Positions 41,633-51,279 of a DNA stretch of 64,000 bases are shown piece by piece. A program made the translations under genes and the position numbers. This stretch comes from Streptomyces sp. SLBN-118. GTDB lineage: Bacteria > Actinomycetota > Actinomycetes > Streptomycetales > Streptomycetaceae. The stretch is from positions 310,001 through 374,000 of the forward strand of contig NZ_VFNP01000001.1 in assembly GCF_006715635.1 (NCBI RefSeq), read 5' to 3'. The stretch's first letter is position 1; every line of letters begins with the position of its first letter. The notes under the pieces are model-generated. The model was not told the DNA's origin. It saw only the letters and a list, made by a program, of their open reading frames with translations, and made no database searches.

Positions 41633-42922
41633 TCAGCCTGCGACCAGCGTCTTGTCGGGGTCGGGAGCCGGGCCCGCCGGGCCGACCGGTTCTTCCCGAC
41701 GGAAGGGGCGCATGAGCGACCCGATGATCGAGAAGCGGCCCTGGCGCTTGTTGTAGACGTCGAACGCGACGGCGAAGAGGAGGACCAGACCCTTGATGAT
41801 CTGGACCATGTCGGAGCCGACGCCCTCCAGTTGAAGGCCGTTGTTGAGCAGCGCCATGACCAGGCCCCCGACGATCGAGCCGCTGATGGTGCCGAGCCCG
41901 CCGGAGACGGCCGCGCCACCGATGAAGACGGCCGCGATGGCGTCGAGCTCCCAGCTCAGGCCGTCCTGCGGGCCGGATGCCGCGGACCGCGCCACGAAGA
42001 TCATGCCGGCCAGGGCGGCCAGTACGGACATGTTCATCATGACGACGAAGTTGACCCGCCTCAGCTTCACACCGGACAGCTCGGCCGCGCGGGTGTTGCC
42101 GCCGACGGCGTAGATGTGGCGCCCGCCGATGGTGTTGCGGGTGTAGTACGAGTACGCGAGCACCAGGACGATGAGGATGATGCCGGAGATCGGCAGGCTG
42201 GTGCCGATACGGCCGCCCGCGAAGCGCAGCGTTGCGAAGACGATGACCCCCAGCATCACCGCGAGGCGGATCCCCGTGATCCACAGGGGAGCCACGTCGG
42301 CGTTCATCTCGCGGCGGGTCTGCCGCGCCTTCCACTCGCGCCACACCATGCCGGCGCAGGCCGCCAGTCCGAGCAGCAGGGTCAGGTTGTTGTATCCGGT
42401 GTTCGGCCCGACCTCGGGCAGGAAGCCCGCTCCGATCTCGCGGAAGTGCTCGGGGACGGGCACTGTGTCGGCGTTGCCGATGTACTGGTTGCCGCCGCGG
42501 AACAGCATCATCCCGGCCAGGGTGACGATGAACGCGGGCACTCCGACGTAGGCGACCCAGAAGCCCTGCCAGGCGCCGATCAATGCGCCGACGAGGAGGC
42601 CGAGGGCGATGCCGAGGGGCCACGGGAGCGAGTACTCCTCCATGGCCTTGGCGACCACGATGCCGGTGAACGCCGCGACCGAGCCGACCGAGAGATCGAT
42701 GTGCCCGGCGACGATCACCACCAGCATGCCGATGGCGAGAATCAGGATGTAGGAGTACTGGCTGACGACCGCGATGAGGTTGCCGGAGGTGAGGGTCAGC
42801 CCCCCGGTCCAGATCTGGAACAGCAGGACGATCGCCACGAGGGTGAAGATCATGCCGAACTGGCGGGCGTTGGAGGTCGCGCCTCCGAAGAGGTTCTTCT
42901 GCAGGTCTTTGATTCGGCTCAT
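41633..42922 (-). CDS. mmsB: Multiple-sugar ABC transporter permease
   Basis: A 429-residue permease of the ribose/xylose type with about ten membrane helices. Marker segments: [20 protein letters not shown] (family signature), [40 protein letters not shown], and [20 protein letters not shown]. The central loop with [13 protein letters not shown] is the insertion typical of MmsB/XylH proteins. ATG at 42922 overlaps the stop of the ATPase gene (ATGA), so both are coupled. The C-terminal tail is Pro-rich and cytoplasmic. Confidence 0.93.
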   Translation of the reverse strand: MSRIKDLQKNLFGGATSNARQFGMIFTLVAIVLLFQIWTGGLTLTSGNLIAVVSQYSYILILAIGMLVVIVAGHIDLSVGSVAAFTGIVVAKAMEEYSLPWPLGIALGLLVGALIGAWQGFWVAYVGVPAFIVTLAGMMLFRGGNQYIGNADTVPVPEHFREIGAGFLPEVGPNTGYNNLTLLLGLAACAGMVWREWKARQTRREMNADVAPLWITGIRLAVMLGVIVFATLRFAGGRIGTSLPISGIILIVLVLAYSYYTRNTIGGRHIYAVGGNTRAAELSGVKLRRVNFVVMMNMSVLAALAGMIFVARSAASGPQDGLSWELDAIAAVFIGGAAVSGGLGTISGSIVGGLVMALLNNGLQLEGVGSDMVQIIKGLVLLFAVAFDVYNKRQGRFSIIGSLMRPFRREEPVGPAGPAPDPDKTLVAG

Positions 42923-44466
42923 GAGGTCGGGCTCTTCTTCATCGCGGTCATCTGCTTCATCAGCACTTCGGGGTCGGCGTCGCGGCGCGGGACCTCGCCG
43001 GTGATGGTGCCTTCGAACGCCGTGTAGATGCGGTCGCACAGTCCGATGAGTTCGGGCAGCTCCGAGGAGATGACGATGACGCCCTTCCCCTGGCTCACGA
43101 GCCGCTGGATGATCCCGTAGATCTCGTACTTCGCACCGACGTCGATGCCGCGGGTCGGCTCGTCGAGGATCAGCAGGTCGGGGTCGGTGAACATCCACTT
43201 CGCCAGCACGACCTTCTGCTGGTTGCCGCCGGAGAGCTTGACCACGCCCTCGTCGACGCTGGGCGTCTTGATCCTCAAGCTCGTGCGGTATTCCTCGGCG
43301 ATGCGGTACTCACGCACCGGATCGATGACACCGCGTTTGGCGATCTTCGACAGTTTGGCGGCCACCATCGAGGTCTTGATGTCGTCCAGCAGGTTGAGGC
43401 CGATGGACTTGCGGTCCTCGCTGACGTAGGCGAGGCCGTGGCGGATGGCGTCCGTCACCGACTTCAGCTGGATCTCCTCGCCGTCCTTGAAGACCCGGCC
43501 GGACAGGTAGGTACCGTAGGAGCGCCCGAACAGGCTCATCGCGAGTTCGGTGCGTCCGGCCCCCATGAGGCCGGCGAAACCGACGATCTCGCCGCGTCGG
43601 ACATGGAAGGTCGACCCCTTGCACACGAGCCGTTCGTCGGAACTGGGGTGGCGCACCGTCCAGTCACGGACCTCGAAGAAGACCTCCCCGATGTCGGGCG
43701 TGTGGTCGGGGAACCGACTGCTGAGCTCGCGGCCGACCATGCCGCGCACGATGCGGTCCTCGTTGACGCCGTCCGCCTTGACGTCGAGGGTCTCGATGGT
43801 GCGGCCGTCGCGCAGGATCGTGATGCTGTCGGCGATCGCCTCGATCTCGCCCAGCTTGTGCGAGATGATGATCGAGGTGATGCCCCGCTCCCGGAAGCCG
43901 CGCAGCAGGTCGAGCAGGTGCTGGGAGTCGTTCTCGTTCAGGGCCGCGGTCGGCTCGTCGAGGATGAGCAGCTTCACGTCCTTCGCGAACGCCTTGGCGA
44001 TCTCCACGAGTTGCTGCTTGCCGACACCGATGTCTTTGATGAGCGTGTCGGGATCCTCCCGGAGCCCGACCTGTTCCATCAGTTCCAGCGCCCTGCGCCG
44101 GGCGGCCTTCCAGTCGATCCCGCCCCGCCTGCGGGGTTCGTTGCCGAGGAAGATGTTCTCGGTGATCGATATGCCCGGTACCAGCGCCAGCTCCTGGTGG
44201 ATGATGACGATCCCGGCTTGTTCACTGGCCCGGATGTCATGGAACCGCATCTGCTCGCCGTGGTAGACGATCTCGCCCGAGTAGCTGCCGTGCGGGTGAA
44301 CGCCGCTCAGCACCTTCATGAGGGTGGACTTGCCGGCACCGTTCTCCCCGCAGATCGCGTGGATCTCGCCGTCTCGGACGGCCAGGTTGACATCGGCGAG
44401 CGCTTTGACGCCGGGGAAGGTCTTGGTGATCGACCGCATCTCCAGCAGGGTCGGCGCCTGGCTCAT
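42919..44466 (-). CDS. mmsA: Multiple-sugar ABC transporter ATP-binding protein (double ATPase)
   Basis: A 515-residue protein with two ABC ATPase cassettes. First: Walker [18 protein letters not shown]-loop [13 protein letters not shown], signature-like [14 protein letters not shown], Walker [14 protein letters not shown]. Second: degenerate Walker [17 protein letters not shown] (normal for this family), signature [14 protein letters not shown] and Walker [15 protein letters not shown]. It energises sugar uptake with the permease and ChvE-type protein downstream. ATG at 44466 diverges from the ROK gene; 216 bp lie between. Confidence 0.95.
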   Translation of the reverse strand: MSQAPTLLEMRSITKTFPGVKALADVNLAVRDGEIHAICGENGAGKSTLMKVLSGVHPHGSYSGEIVYHGEQMRFHDIRASEQAGIVIIHQELALVPGISITENIFLGNEPRRRGGIDWKAARRRALELMEQVGLREDPDTLIKDIGVGKQQLVEIAKAFAKDVKLLILDEPTAALNENDSQHLLDLLRGFRERGITSIIISHKLGEIEAIADSITILRDGRTIETLDVKADGVNEDRIVRGMVGRELSSRFPDHTPDIGEVFFEVRDWTVRHPSSDERLVCKGSTFHVRRGEIVGFAGLMGAGRTELAMSLFGRSYGTYLSGRVFKDGEEIQLKSVTDAIRHGLAYVSEDRKSIGLNLLDDIKTSMVAAKLSKIAKRGVIDPVREYRIAEEYRTSLRIKTPSVDEGVVKLSGGNQQKVVLAKWMFTDPDLLILDEPTRGIDVGAKYEIYGIIQRLVSQGKGVIVISSELPELIGLCDRIYTAFEGTITGEVPRRDADPEVLMKQMTAMKKSPTS

Positions 44467-44602
44467 GGGCAGGACTCCGCACTGCTCAGGCCGCGCCGAG
44501 CGCTCGGGTCCGAGCCTTCGGCGGTGCGGGGTTTCGTGGACATCAGCTTGCCTCCGATGGCACTGCGGGGTGCCTCGTTTCCGGGGGTTACGACTGCGTG
44601 CG

Positions 44603-44635
44603 GGGACACTAAATCCATTTGTTTTACTAAGTCAA
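44603..44635. promoter_or_regulatory. A/T-rich direct repeat in the mmsA-ROK divergent promoter region
   Basis: Within an otherwise GC-rich intergenic region, ACTAAATCCATTTG and TTTTACTAAG contain ACTAA twice, 18 bp apart (44608 and 44626), in an A/T-rich patch. ROK repressors usually act on such A/T-rich repeats in the shared promoter. Binding here is inferred only from position and composition. Confidence 0.4.
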
Positions 44636-44682
44636 GGGCCTGAGGATATGTTTGCCCGGGGTCAATCAGAGAGGACCGGGAC

Positions 44683-45927
44683 GTGCAGCAGGCAGGAACG
44701 AACCTCCCCAAAGTGGGCCGGTACAACCGGGCGGTGGTCCTGGACCAGATCCAGCTGGTCGACGGCATCAGCCGGGTGGAGATCGCCCAGCAGACCGGCC
44801 TCACCCCGCAGACGGTCTCCGGCATCGTGCGCCGCCTGCTGGACGAGGGCATCGTCCGGGAGGACGGGGCCAGCCGGGTCGCCAGCGGTGGAAAGCCCCG
44901 CACCACGCTGCGGCTCAACGCGGAGGCGGGCAGCGCCGTCGGACTGCACTTCGACCCGATCGAACTGACCTGCTCCGTTGTCGACCTGCGCGGACAGCCT
45001 CTGGTCGTCAAGAAGCGCCCCACTCCGCCCGGCATCGACCCGTCCCAAGCGGTGACGGCCATGGCCGAGCTGGTCGCCGAGGTGCTGGGCGAAGCGGACG
45101 TCCCGCGCGACAAGGTGCTCGGTCTGGGACTCGCCACCCCGGGACCCATCGACCAGGAGCTCGGCATGATCGTCACCCCGCCCCAACTCGCGCACTGGAC
45201 CCGGGTGCCCATGCAAAAGCTGCTGAGCGATGCCACCGGACTGCCGGTGACAATGGACAACGACGCCACCGCCGCCGCGGTCGGCGAACGCTGGTCCGGC
45301 GCAGGCAAGGGCGTGGCGAACTTCGCGTACTTCTTCTTCGGCACCGGCATCGGCGGTGGCCTGATCCTCAACCACCAGGTCTACAGGGGCGGTTCGCTTA
45401 ACGCCGGAGAGTTCGGCCACTCGTCGGTGCTGCCCGAAGGGCCGGAATGCTACTGCGGCAACCGGGGCTGCCTGGAGCGGCTGGTCAATCCCTCGGCGAT
45501 CGTGGCCGAGGTGCATCGCCGACTCGCCGACCGGCCCCGAGACGACAGTGAGCTGTCGCAAGCCTTCGACCGGAATCCGGCGTCGGTCGACCATCCCGCG
45601 ATCCGGCTCGCCGCCGCTGCCGACGACCCCGTCGCCGCCGCCGTCATCGACGAGGCCGCGGAACGCGTCGCCTCGGTCGCTGTCAGCATCGCCAACTTCA
45701 TCGACGTGGATCTCATCGTTCTCGGCGGTCACGGCATCCAGCACGTGGAGTCGCGCTACGTCGACGTCGTCGCCTCGGCGCTGGCAACCCGACCACTGTC
45801 CCGCAGCATCCGGGTCGTCGAGGTCAAGGCGTCGCCCCTCGGTACGGACGCCGCCGTGGTGGGCGCTGCCGCGCTCGTACTGCACTCGACGTACTCGCCG
45901 CAGCTGTCCGCTCTTCTCGCTCATTGA
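44683..45927 (+). CDS. ROK-family transcriptional regulator
   Basis: A 414-residue ROK protein: N-terminal wHTH (about residues 12-70; GISRVEIAQQTGLTPQTVSG, IVRRLLDEGIVREDG), then a sugar-kinase-like fold with VLGLGLATPGPIDQEL, NDATAAAVGERWSGAGKGVA, FFFGTGIGGGLILNHQVYRG and the zinc motif CYCGNRGCLERLV. It is divergent from the mmsA-mmsB-chvE operon and probably represses it until sugar binds. S. coelicolor Rok7B7 sits in a similar place and also affects carbon control and antibiotic output; orthology is likely but not proven here. GTG at 44683 follows AGAGAGGACC. Confidence 0.92.
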   Translation: MQQAGTNLPKVGRYNRAVVLDQIQLVDGISRVEIAQQTGLTPQTVSGIVRRLLDEGIVREDGASRVASGGKPRTTLRLNAEAGSAVGLHFDPIELTCSVVDLRGQPLVVKKRPTPPGIDPSQAVTAMAELVAEVLGEADVPRDKVLGLGLATPGPIDQELGMIVTPPQLAHWTRVPMQKLLSDATGLPVTMDNDATAAAVGERWSGAGKGVANFAYFFFGTGIGGGLILNHQVYRGGSLNAGEFGHSSVLPEGPECYCGNRGCLERLVNPSAIVAEVHRRLADRPRDDSELSQAFDRNPASVDHPAIRLAAAADDPVAAAVIDEAAERVASVAVSIANFIDVDLIVLGGHGIQHVESRYVDVVASALATRPLSRSIRVVEVKASPLGTDAAVVGAAALVLHSTYSPQLSALLAH

Positions 45928-45935
45928 ACGCAATC

Positions 45936-45950
45936 CGGGGCGCAGCCCCG
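45936..45950 (+). terminator. Compact hairpin behind the ROK gene
   Basis: CGGGGC-GCA-GCCCCG is a perfect 6-bp stem with a three-base loop, nine bases after the ROK stop codon. There is no T-run, as is common for Streptomyces terminators. Short GC-rich hairpins also arise by chance in this genome. Confidence 0.45.
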
Positions 45951-46234
45951 CGGTGCCAGAGCCCCGCACGAACGACCGCGCCGCTCCCCGGTGTCGGCGG
46001 TTTTCGAGGCGCGGCCCCTGCGGTCCGAGCGCCGAGGTCATCTCGCGGCGCAACGTCGGCTCGCGGATCGCGGGCTTGCCCTGGCACTGCAGGGCCAAAA
46101 GGTACTACTGATGACCATCCTCGCAGGCGCTTGCCCTTCTCGACGCGGCGCACGCCCGGCTCGATGCAGAGCGCGCCGAACTGAGGCAGGCCAGGGAGGC
46201 CGCCCATGCCATCTCCAGCGAGCCCATCGAAGAC

Positions 46235-46618
46235 GTGCGCGTGTCGGACTCGATGAGCGTCTCCGAACTCGCCATCGCCCTGGGTGTGCGCCCTTCGACG
46301 TTGCGGCACTGGCATGCGCAGGCTCTCGTCATCCCGGACCGCGACCCCGTGCGTGGAACGCGGCGATACACACCGACTCAGGTGCGGGATGCGCGGATCG
46401 TGCATCAGCTGCGCAAGGCCGGATACCGCATCACGTCCCTTCGGGCCCTCATGCCGGAGCTGCGGCGCACCCGCCGATCGGAGGATGTCGCCTCGGCGCT
46501 TGCTGCCAGGGACGCCAGCATCACTGCTCGGTCCAAAGCCCTCCTCGACGGTGCCGCCGCACTGAGTGCTGTGCTCTCCATTCACCAGGCAAACGGCCGG
46601 ATCGCCGGCCCGTCATAG
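46235..46618 (+). CDS. MerR-type regulator, N-terminally truncated relative to family
   Basis: 127 residues with a MerR HTH (MSVSELAIALGVRPSTLRHW; PVRGTRRYTPTQVRDARIVH) and a C-terminal helix region ending ARSKALLDGAAALSAVLSIH. The same frame stays coding-like upstream of GTG 46235 (SQALALLDAAHARLDAERAE, LRQAREAAHAISSEPIEDV) back to a TGA at about 46110, where it stops. Relatives I know carry a further 90-100 residues before this, so the gene has lost its 5' end by deletion. A short product from the GTG could still bind DNA. No strong ribosome site is seen. Confidence 0.6.
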   Translation: MRVSDSMSVSELAIALGVRPSTLRHWHAQALVIPDRDPVRGTRRYTPTQVRDARIVHQLRKAGYRITSLRALMPELRRTRRSEDVASALAARDASITARSKALLDGAAALSAVLSIHQANGRIAGPS

Positions 46619-46863
46619 GTGCCGGCGCCGGCAAGAAAAGCGGGGACGCCCCGCTGCGGCTGATCGTCTTCATGGAGCGGCCACCTGCGCCGCACTCACC
46701 CTCGGTGGTGGCGCCTGGCTGGCGGGTCTGCTGTAGCGGTCTGAGGCGCGATCCAGAATTCTTGGAGTTCGGCGGCCCTTGGATGTCGAGAACGTGCCAC
46801 CGACTCCGTCCCAGGGACACCAGCGGCCACCACCGGCCGCTTGAGGAAGAAGGAGAAACCAGC

Positions 46864-47304
46864 ATGGCGATTCAGCGGATGGACAACGTCGGCATCGTCG
46901 TCGAGGACATGGATGCCGCCATCGCGTTCTTCGTGGAACTCGGTATGGAGCTGGAGGGCAGGGCGGAGGTCGAGGGCCTCTTCGCCGACCAGTGCACCGG
47001 ACTCGACGGCGTCCGTTGTGACATCGCGATGGTCCGGACCCCGGACGGTCACAGCCGGCTCGAGCTGGCGAAGTACCGCAGCCCCGCGGTGATCGGCGCC
47101 GGGCCGCGCAACCGGCCGCACAACACTCTTGGCACGCACCGCGTCATGTTCGCCGTCGACGACATCGAGGACACCGTTGCCCGCCTGCGCCCTCACGGCG
47201 CCGAACTCGTCGGCGAGATCGCCCGGTTCGAGGACAGCTATCTGCTCTGCTACATCCGCGGCCCGGAGGGCATCATCGTCGGACTGGCCGAGCAACTGCG
47301 GTGA
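46864..47304 (+). CDS. VOC (glyoxalase/bleomycin-resistance) family protein
   Basis: The 146-residue VOC protein has paired beta-alpha-beta-beta-beta modules: MDNVGIVVEDMDAAIAFFVE, SRLELAKYRSPAVIGAGPRN, HRVMFAVDDIEDTVARLRPH and LCYIRGPEGIIVGLAEQL. Putative metal ligands are His/Glu in these strands (SRLEL, THRVMF, EGIIVGLAE). ATG at 46864 follows GAAGGAGAAACC. Substrate unknown. It stands between the truncated MerR and the rifamycin-resistance locus. Confidence 0.88.
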   Translation: MAIQRMDNVGIVVEDMDAAIAFFVELGMELEGRAEVEGLFADQCTGLDGVRCDIAMVRTPDGHSRLELAKYRSPAVIGAGPRNRPHNTLGTHRVMFAVDDIEDTVARLRPHGAELVGEIARFEDSYLLCYIRGPEGIIVGLAEQLR

Positions 47305-47532
47305 GAGACGGACAGGTCAGCAACTTCGCCGCTCTCCATGCTCTGTTGCCTGCTTCCGGCGTACTCCGGCTGCCCTTGTTCGATAGGGACATGAGGTCCA
47401 CCACGCCATCAGTCCCCAGATCCCGTACGCGGCGCGCCACCGCCTCGCGAGAAGCTTGTCAGTTCCATTGGACGGCAAAGGCAAAGGCAAGGAGAACTCT
47501 CTCCTTGCCACTCTCAACGTATAGCGCGCTGG

Positions 47533-47551
47533 GGGGCTTGCCGCAAGGCCC
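47533..47551. promoter_or_regulatory. Rifamycin-associated element (RAE)
   Basis: The 19-bp inverted repeat GGGGCTTGCCGCAAGGCCC matches, except for the central base, the element known upstream of rifamycin-inactivation genes in actinomycetes (GGGGCTTGCGGCAAGGCCC as I recall it). It lies 57 bp before the glycosyltransferase-fragment start and 325 bp before the phosphotransferase gene, and should confer rifamycin-inducible expression. Confidence 0.8.
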
Positions 47552-47608
47552 GGGCCACAGCGCAGAATCGTTGGCCGATGCCACAACCTGCGGAAATGGG
47601 GGCACGAC

Positions 47609-47779
47609 GTGCGTGTGTTGTTGTCGACGTATGGGGGACGCGGTGACGTCGAACCGGTGGTGAAACCGGCAGCGCAGTTGCAGTTGTTGCGCGTGCTCGG
47701 CGCGGAGGTACGGGGTGCGCGCCGACCGACCCGGCGGCGCGGCCGGCCGACTCGTCAGAGGAAAGGCAAGAAGAGTTGA
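47609..47779 (+). pseudogene. N-terminal fragment of an MGT-type (rifamycin?) glycosyltransferase
   Basis: GTG at 47609, preceded by GGGGG, opens VRVLLSTYGGRGDVEPVV then AQLQLLRVLGAEVRGARRP, the N-terminus of family-28 macroside-type glycosyltransferases (RVLLSTxGxRGDVEP...LGAEVR). After about 37 residues similarity ends; an Arg/Lys-rich run leads to TGA at 47777-47779. The position straight behind an RAE suggests it was rgt, a rifamycin glycosyltransferase, now reduced to its first exon-sized piece by deletion; this identity is inference. The rph gene follows 97 bp later. Confidence 0.65.
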
Positions 47780-47876
47780 GGACGCGCTCGACAAGAAGTT
47801 CGACAAAGTTGGGGGCGCCGGTGATTCGATCGGCCACCGCAGTGCAACGGCGCACGGCTGCCTCGGAGGTCTCGCA

Positions 47877-50474
47877 ATGATCGAACAGTACGTGCTGGAC
47901 CTTCAAGAGGTTGACGAGACGCAGGTCGCCGTCGTTGGCGGCAAGGGAGCGCACCTGGGCGGGCTGTCGCGGATCGAAGGCATCCGCGTGCCGGGTGGCT
48001 TTTGCGTGACGACGGACGCCTTCCGGCGGATCATGGCGGAAGCGCCGTCGATCGACGACCGGCTCGATCAGTTGTCGCGCTTGAGCCCGGACGACCGGGA
48101 GGCGATCCGCACGCTCAGCGCGCAGATTCGCCGGACCATCGAAGAGATTGCCATCCCGGGCGATCTCGCGGCGGCGATCACCGGCGCACTCGTCCAGCTC
48201 GGCGAGCAAGCCGCCTGCGCCGTCCGATCCAGCGCGACGGCAGAAGACCTCCCGACAGCCTCCTTTGCCGGCCAGCAGGACACGTACCTGAACGTCGTGG
48301 GGCCGACGGCGATCCTCCAGCACGTCAGCCGGTGCTGGGCCTCCCTGTTCACCGAGCGGGCCGTGACCTACCGCCAGCGTAACGGCATCGACCACCGTAC
48401 GGTCCACATGGCCGTGGTCGTGCAGCAGATGGTCTTCCCGGAGGCGGCCGGCATCCTGTTCACGGCCGACCCCGTCACGGGCAACCGGAAGGTCGCCACC
48501 GTCGACGCCGGCTTCGGCCTCGGCGAGGCCCTGGTCTCCGGCCTGGTGAACCCGGACGTCTTCACGGTGCGACAGGGCGAAGTCGTCGCCAAGGCGATCG
48601 CCGCCAAACAGCGTGCCGTTCACGCCCTGCCCGCCGGCGGTACGCAAGAGGTGGCGATCGACTCGCAGCGGCAGGAGCAGCCGACACTGACGGATGAGCA
48701 GGTCGTACAGCTCGCGCAGCTCGGGCGGCGGATCGAAGCGCGTTTCGGCAGCCCGCAGGACATCGAATGGTGCCTGGTCGACGATGACTTCCAGATCGTT
48801 CAGAGCCGGCCGATCACGACGCTGTTTCCCATCCCCGAGACCGGCGACCAGGAGAATCACGTCTACGTCTCCGTTGGTCACCAGCAGATGATGACCAACC
48901 CCATGAAGCCCCTGGGGTTCTCGATGTGGCAGCTGACGGCCTTGGTGCCGATGCACGAAGCCGGCGGGAGGCTGTTCGTCGACGTCACCCGGCGCCTGGC
49001 CTCGCCCGCGAGCCGCGCCGGCCTCCTGGACGTCATCGGGAGAGGCGATCCCCTGGTCAGGGACGCTCTGGAGACCGTACTCGACCGCGACGATTTCGTC
49101 CCGTCGCTCCCGGACACGGGTCCGGGCGGGCCGTCGGCCGGCGGAGCGTCCGCCCCGATCGAGACCGATCCGGCCATCGTCACCGAGCTGATCGAGCGCA
49201 GCCAGGCGTCCATCGACGCCCTGGAGCACGACATCCGGACGAAGACCGGACCGGCGTTGTTCGACTTCCTGCTGGGGGCCTTCGAGGAGCACAAGCGAGT
49301 CCTCAGTGACCCGCTGAGCATGCAGGCGATCATGGCGGGGATGGAGGCCACGTGGTGGCTCAACGACAAACTGCACGAGTGGCTGGGCGAGAAGAACGCG
49401 GCTGACACCCTCACACTGTCAGCCCCCGACAACATCACCTCGGAGATGGGACTGGCGCTGCTCGACGTCGCGGACGTGATCCGCCCGCAGCCGGAGGTCG
49501 TGTCGTTCCTGCAAGGCGTCGAGGACGAGGGCTTCCTGGACGAGATGGCGAAGCTCGCGGGCGGGACCGAAGCGCGCGACGCCATCGAGGCCTACCTCGA
49601 CCGGTACGGAATGCGCTGCGTCGGCGAGATCGACATCACGAGGCCACGCTGGCGCGAACGGCCCACCACGCTCGTGCCCGTGATCCTCGACAACGTCAGG
49701 AACTTCGAGCCGGGCGCCGCCGAGCGGCGCTTCGAGCAAGGGCGCCAGAAGGCGCAGAAGAAGGAACATGACGTGCTGTCACGCTTGCGGGCCCTGCCGG
49801 ACGGGGACCAGAAAGCCGACGAGGCCAAGCAGATGATCGACCGGGTCAGAACCTTCATCGGGTACCGGGAGTACCCGAAGTACGGAATCATCAGCCGCTA
49901 CTTCGTCTACAAGCAGGCCCTGCTGGAGGAGGCCGAGCGCCTCGTGCTGGCCGGCGTGCTTCCTGAGAAGGAGGACGTCTTCCACCTCACGTTCCAAGAA
50001 CTCCACGACGTCGTGCGCTCGAACCAGGTGGACGAGGGGCTCATCCAGCAGCGCAAGGACGCGTTCCGGTCGTACCACGCCCTCACTCCGCCCCGGGTGC
50101 TCACATCGGAAGGTGAGGCCCTCACCGGGGCGTACCACCGCGACGACGTGCCGGCCGGCGCCCTGATCGGCGTACCGGTTTCCGCCGGGACCATCGAGGG
50201 ACGGGCCCGCGTCGTCCTTGACATGGCGCAGGCCGATCTCGAGGCGGGCGACATCCTGGTCACGCCGTTCACGGACCCCAGCTGGTCACCGCTGTTCGTC
50301 GGAATCGCGGGCCTGGTGACGGAGGTGGGCGGCCTGATGACCCATGGCGCGGTGATCGCCCGGGAGTACGGGTTGCCGGCGGTCGTGGGCGTGGAGCAGG
50401 CCACCCGGCTGATCCGGGACGGGCAGCGGCTCCGCGTGCACGGAACCGACGGGTACGTCGAGATCCTTGCTTGA
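47877..50474 (+). CDS. rph: Rifamycin-inactivating phosphotransferase
   Basis: An 865-residue dikinase-like enzyme that phosphorylates the ansa-bridge hydroxyl of rifamycins using ATP, giving AMP + Pi. Layout: ATP-grasp (about residues 1-320; VVGGKGAHLGGLSRIEGIRV, SSATAEDLPTASFAGQQDTY), rifampin-binding helical domain (about 330-755) and phosphohistidine domain (about 765-865) with GGLMTHGAVIAREYGLPAVV, catalytic His823. Length and the MEATWWLNDKLHEWL-type helical domain fit RPH rather than PEP synthase. ATG at 47877 follows GGAGGTCTCGCA. The RAE upstream (47533-47551) supports the drug-resistance role. Confidence 0.93.
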   Translation: MIEQYVLDLQEVDETQVAVVGGKGAHLGGLSRIEGIRVPGGFCVTTDAFRRIMAEAPSIDDRLDQLSRLSPDDREAIRTLSAQIRRTIEEIAIPGDLAAAITGALVQLGEQAACAVRSSATAEDLPTASFAGQQDTYLNVVGPTAILQHVSRCWASLFTERAVTYRQRNGIDHRTVHMAVVVQQMVFPEAAGILFTADPVTGNRKVATVDAGFGLGEALVSGLVNPDVFTVRQGEVVAKAIAAKQRAVHALPAGGTQEVAIDSQRQEQPTLTDEQVVQLAQLGRRIEARFGSPQDIEWCLVDDDFQIVQSRPITTLFPIPETGDQENHVYVSVGHQQMMTNPMKPLGFSMWQLTALVPMHEAGGRLFVDVTRRLASPASRAGLLDVIGRGDPLVRDALETVLDRDDFVPSLPDTGPGGPSAGGASAPIETDPAIVTELIERSQASIDALEHDIRTKTGPALFDFLLGAFEEHKRVLSDPLSMQAIMAGMEATWWLNDKLHEWLGEKNAADTLTLSAPDNITSEMGLALLDVADVIRPQPEVVSFLQGVEDEGFLDEMAKLAGGTEARDAIEAYLDRYGMRCVGEIDITRPRWRERPTTLVPVILDNVRNFEPGAAERRFEQGRQKAQKKEHDVLSRLRALPDGDQKADEAKQMIDRVRTFIGYREYPKYGIISRYFVYKQALLEEAERLVLAGVLPEKEDVFHLTFQELHDVVRSNQVDEGLIQQRKDAFRSYHALTPPRVLTSEGEALTGAYHRDDVPAGALIGVPVSAGTIEGRARVVLDMAQADLEAGDILVTPFTDPSWSPLFVGIAGLVTEVGGLMTHGAVIAREYGLPAVVGVEQATRLIRDGQRLRVHGTDGYVEILA

Positions 50475-50534
50475 CCGACCACACCGAGAAGCCCAATCCG
50501 TAGCTTGCGACCGAACAACGCCAAGCAACTTGGT

Positions 50535-51279
50535 GGCATGGGCCGGCCGGGATCGGCAAGACCGCGCTCGCCCTGCACCCCGCCCACCGAGCGGCGGACC
50601 ACGGCTGGTTCCCCGGCTGTGTGCTCTTCGTTCCCCTGCGCAGCTACGACCCGGCCGGACCGGTCACTGCCGAACAGGCGCTGGGGGCGCTGCTACGGGC
50701 GCTGGGTGTACGCAATGACGACCTACCGCCGCCCCTTGAGGAACGGGCGTCTGTACCAGTCGGAACTGGCCCGCCGCGCGGATGGGGACGGGGCAGTCCT
50801 CCGGTCGCCGACGACGCATCCGGCGCCGCGCAGGTCATGCCTCTGGTTCCCGCTCGCTGCGAGCACCGGCTTCTGGTCACCTCGCGCCATACCTTGGCCC
50901 CCCTGCCAGCCCGTCTGATCGCCATCGGAGAACTCGCCCCCCGCCCCGCAGCCGGCCTCATCTCCGGCAGCGTCACCCGCGCCCCGCGCTGCAAGAAGCA
51001 GGCCGGCTCGAGGCCGCCGCCGTCTACCGTGCCTACGCAGACCCTCAGGGCGAGGCCGAAGCCCGGGGCAGACTCGGCCGCGCCCTGCTGGAACAGGGGC
51101 AGTTCGACCAGGCCATTGATGCATTCTCCCGAGCCGCTGCCCTCTTCGGCGCAACCGCCGACCGGAAGATGGAGGGCACGGCATGGACTGACCTGGGCAT
51201 CGCCCTGGCAAGAGTCGATCGCCTCTATGAAGCCTTCGTTGCCCACACCACGGCGCAGTGGGCGCAGGGCACGCAGTAG
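50535..51279 (+). pseudogene. NB-ARC/TPR regulator remnant
   Basis: Starting about 60 bp after rph, one frame gives GIGKTALALHPAHRAADHGW (Walker A), FPGCVLFVPLRSYDPAGPVT and LLRALGVRNDDLPPPLEERA, followed after a gap by ARCEHRLLVTSRHTLAPLPA; these are NB-ARC motifs of SARP/AfsR-type regulators. A shifted frame from about 50995 gives AGRLEAAAVYRAYADPQGEA and GQFDQAIDAFSRAAALFGAT, a TPR tail, ending at a stop near 51279. The N-terminal DNA-binding part, Walker B region and most TPRs are missing. Confidence 0.75.

Noticed and set aside
47877..50474. PEP synthase as an alternative identity for rph
   Set aside because: Similar domains, but the large helical drug-binding domain, domain order, length of 865 and the RAE upstream fit rifamycin phosphotransferase.
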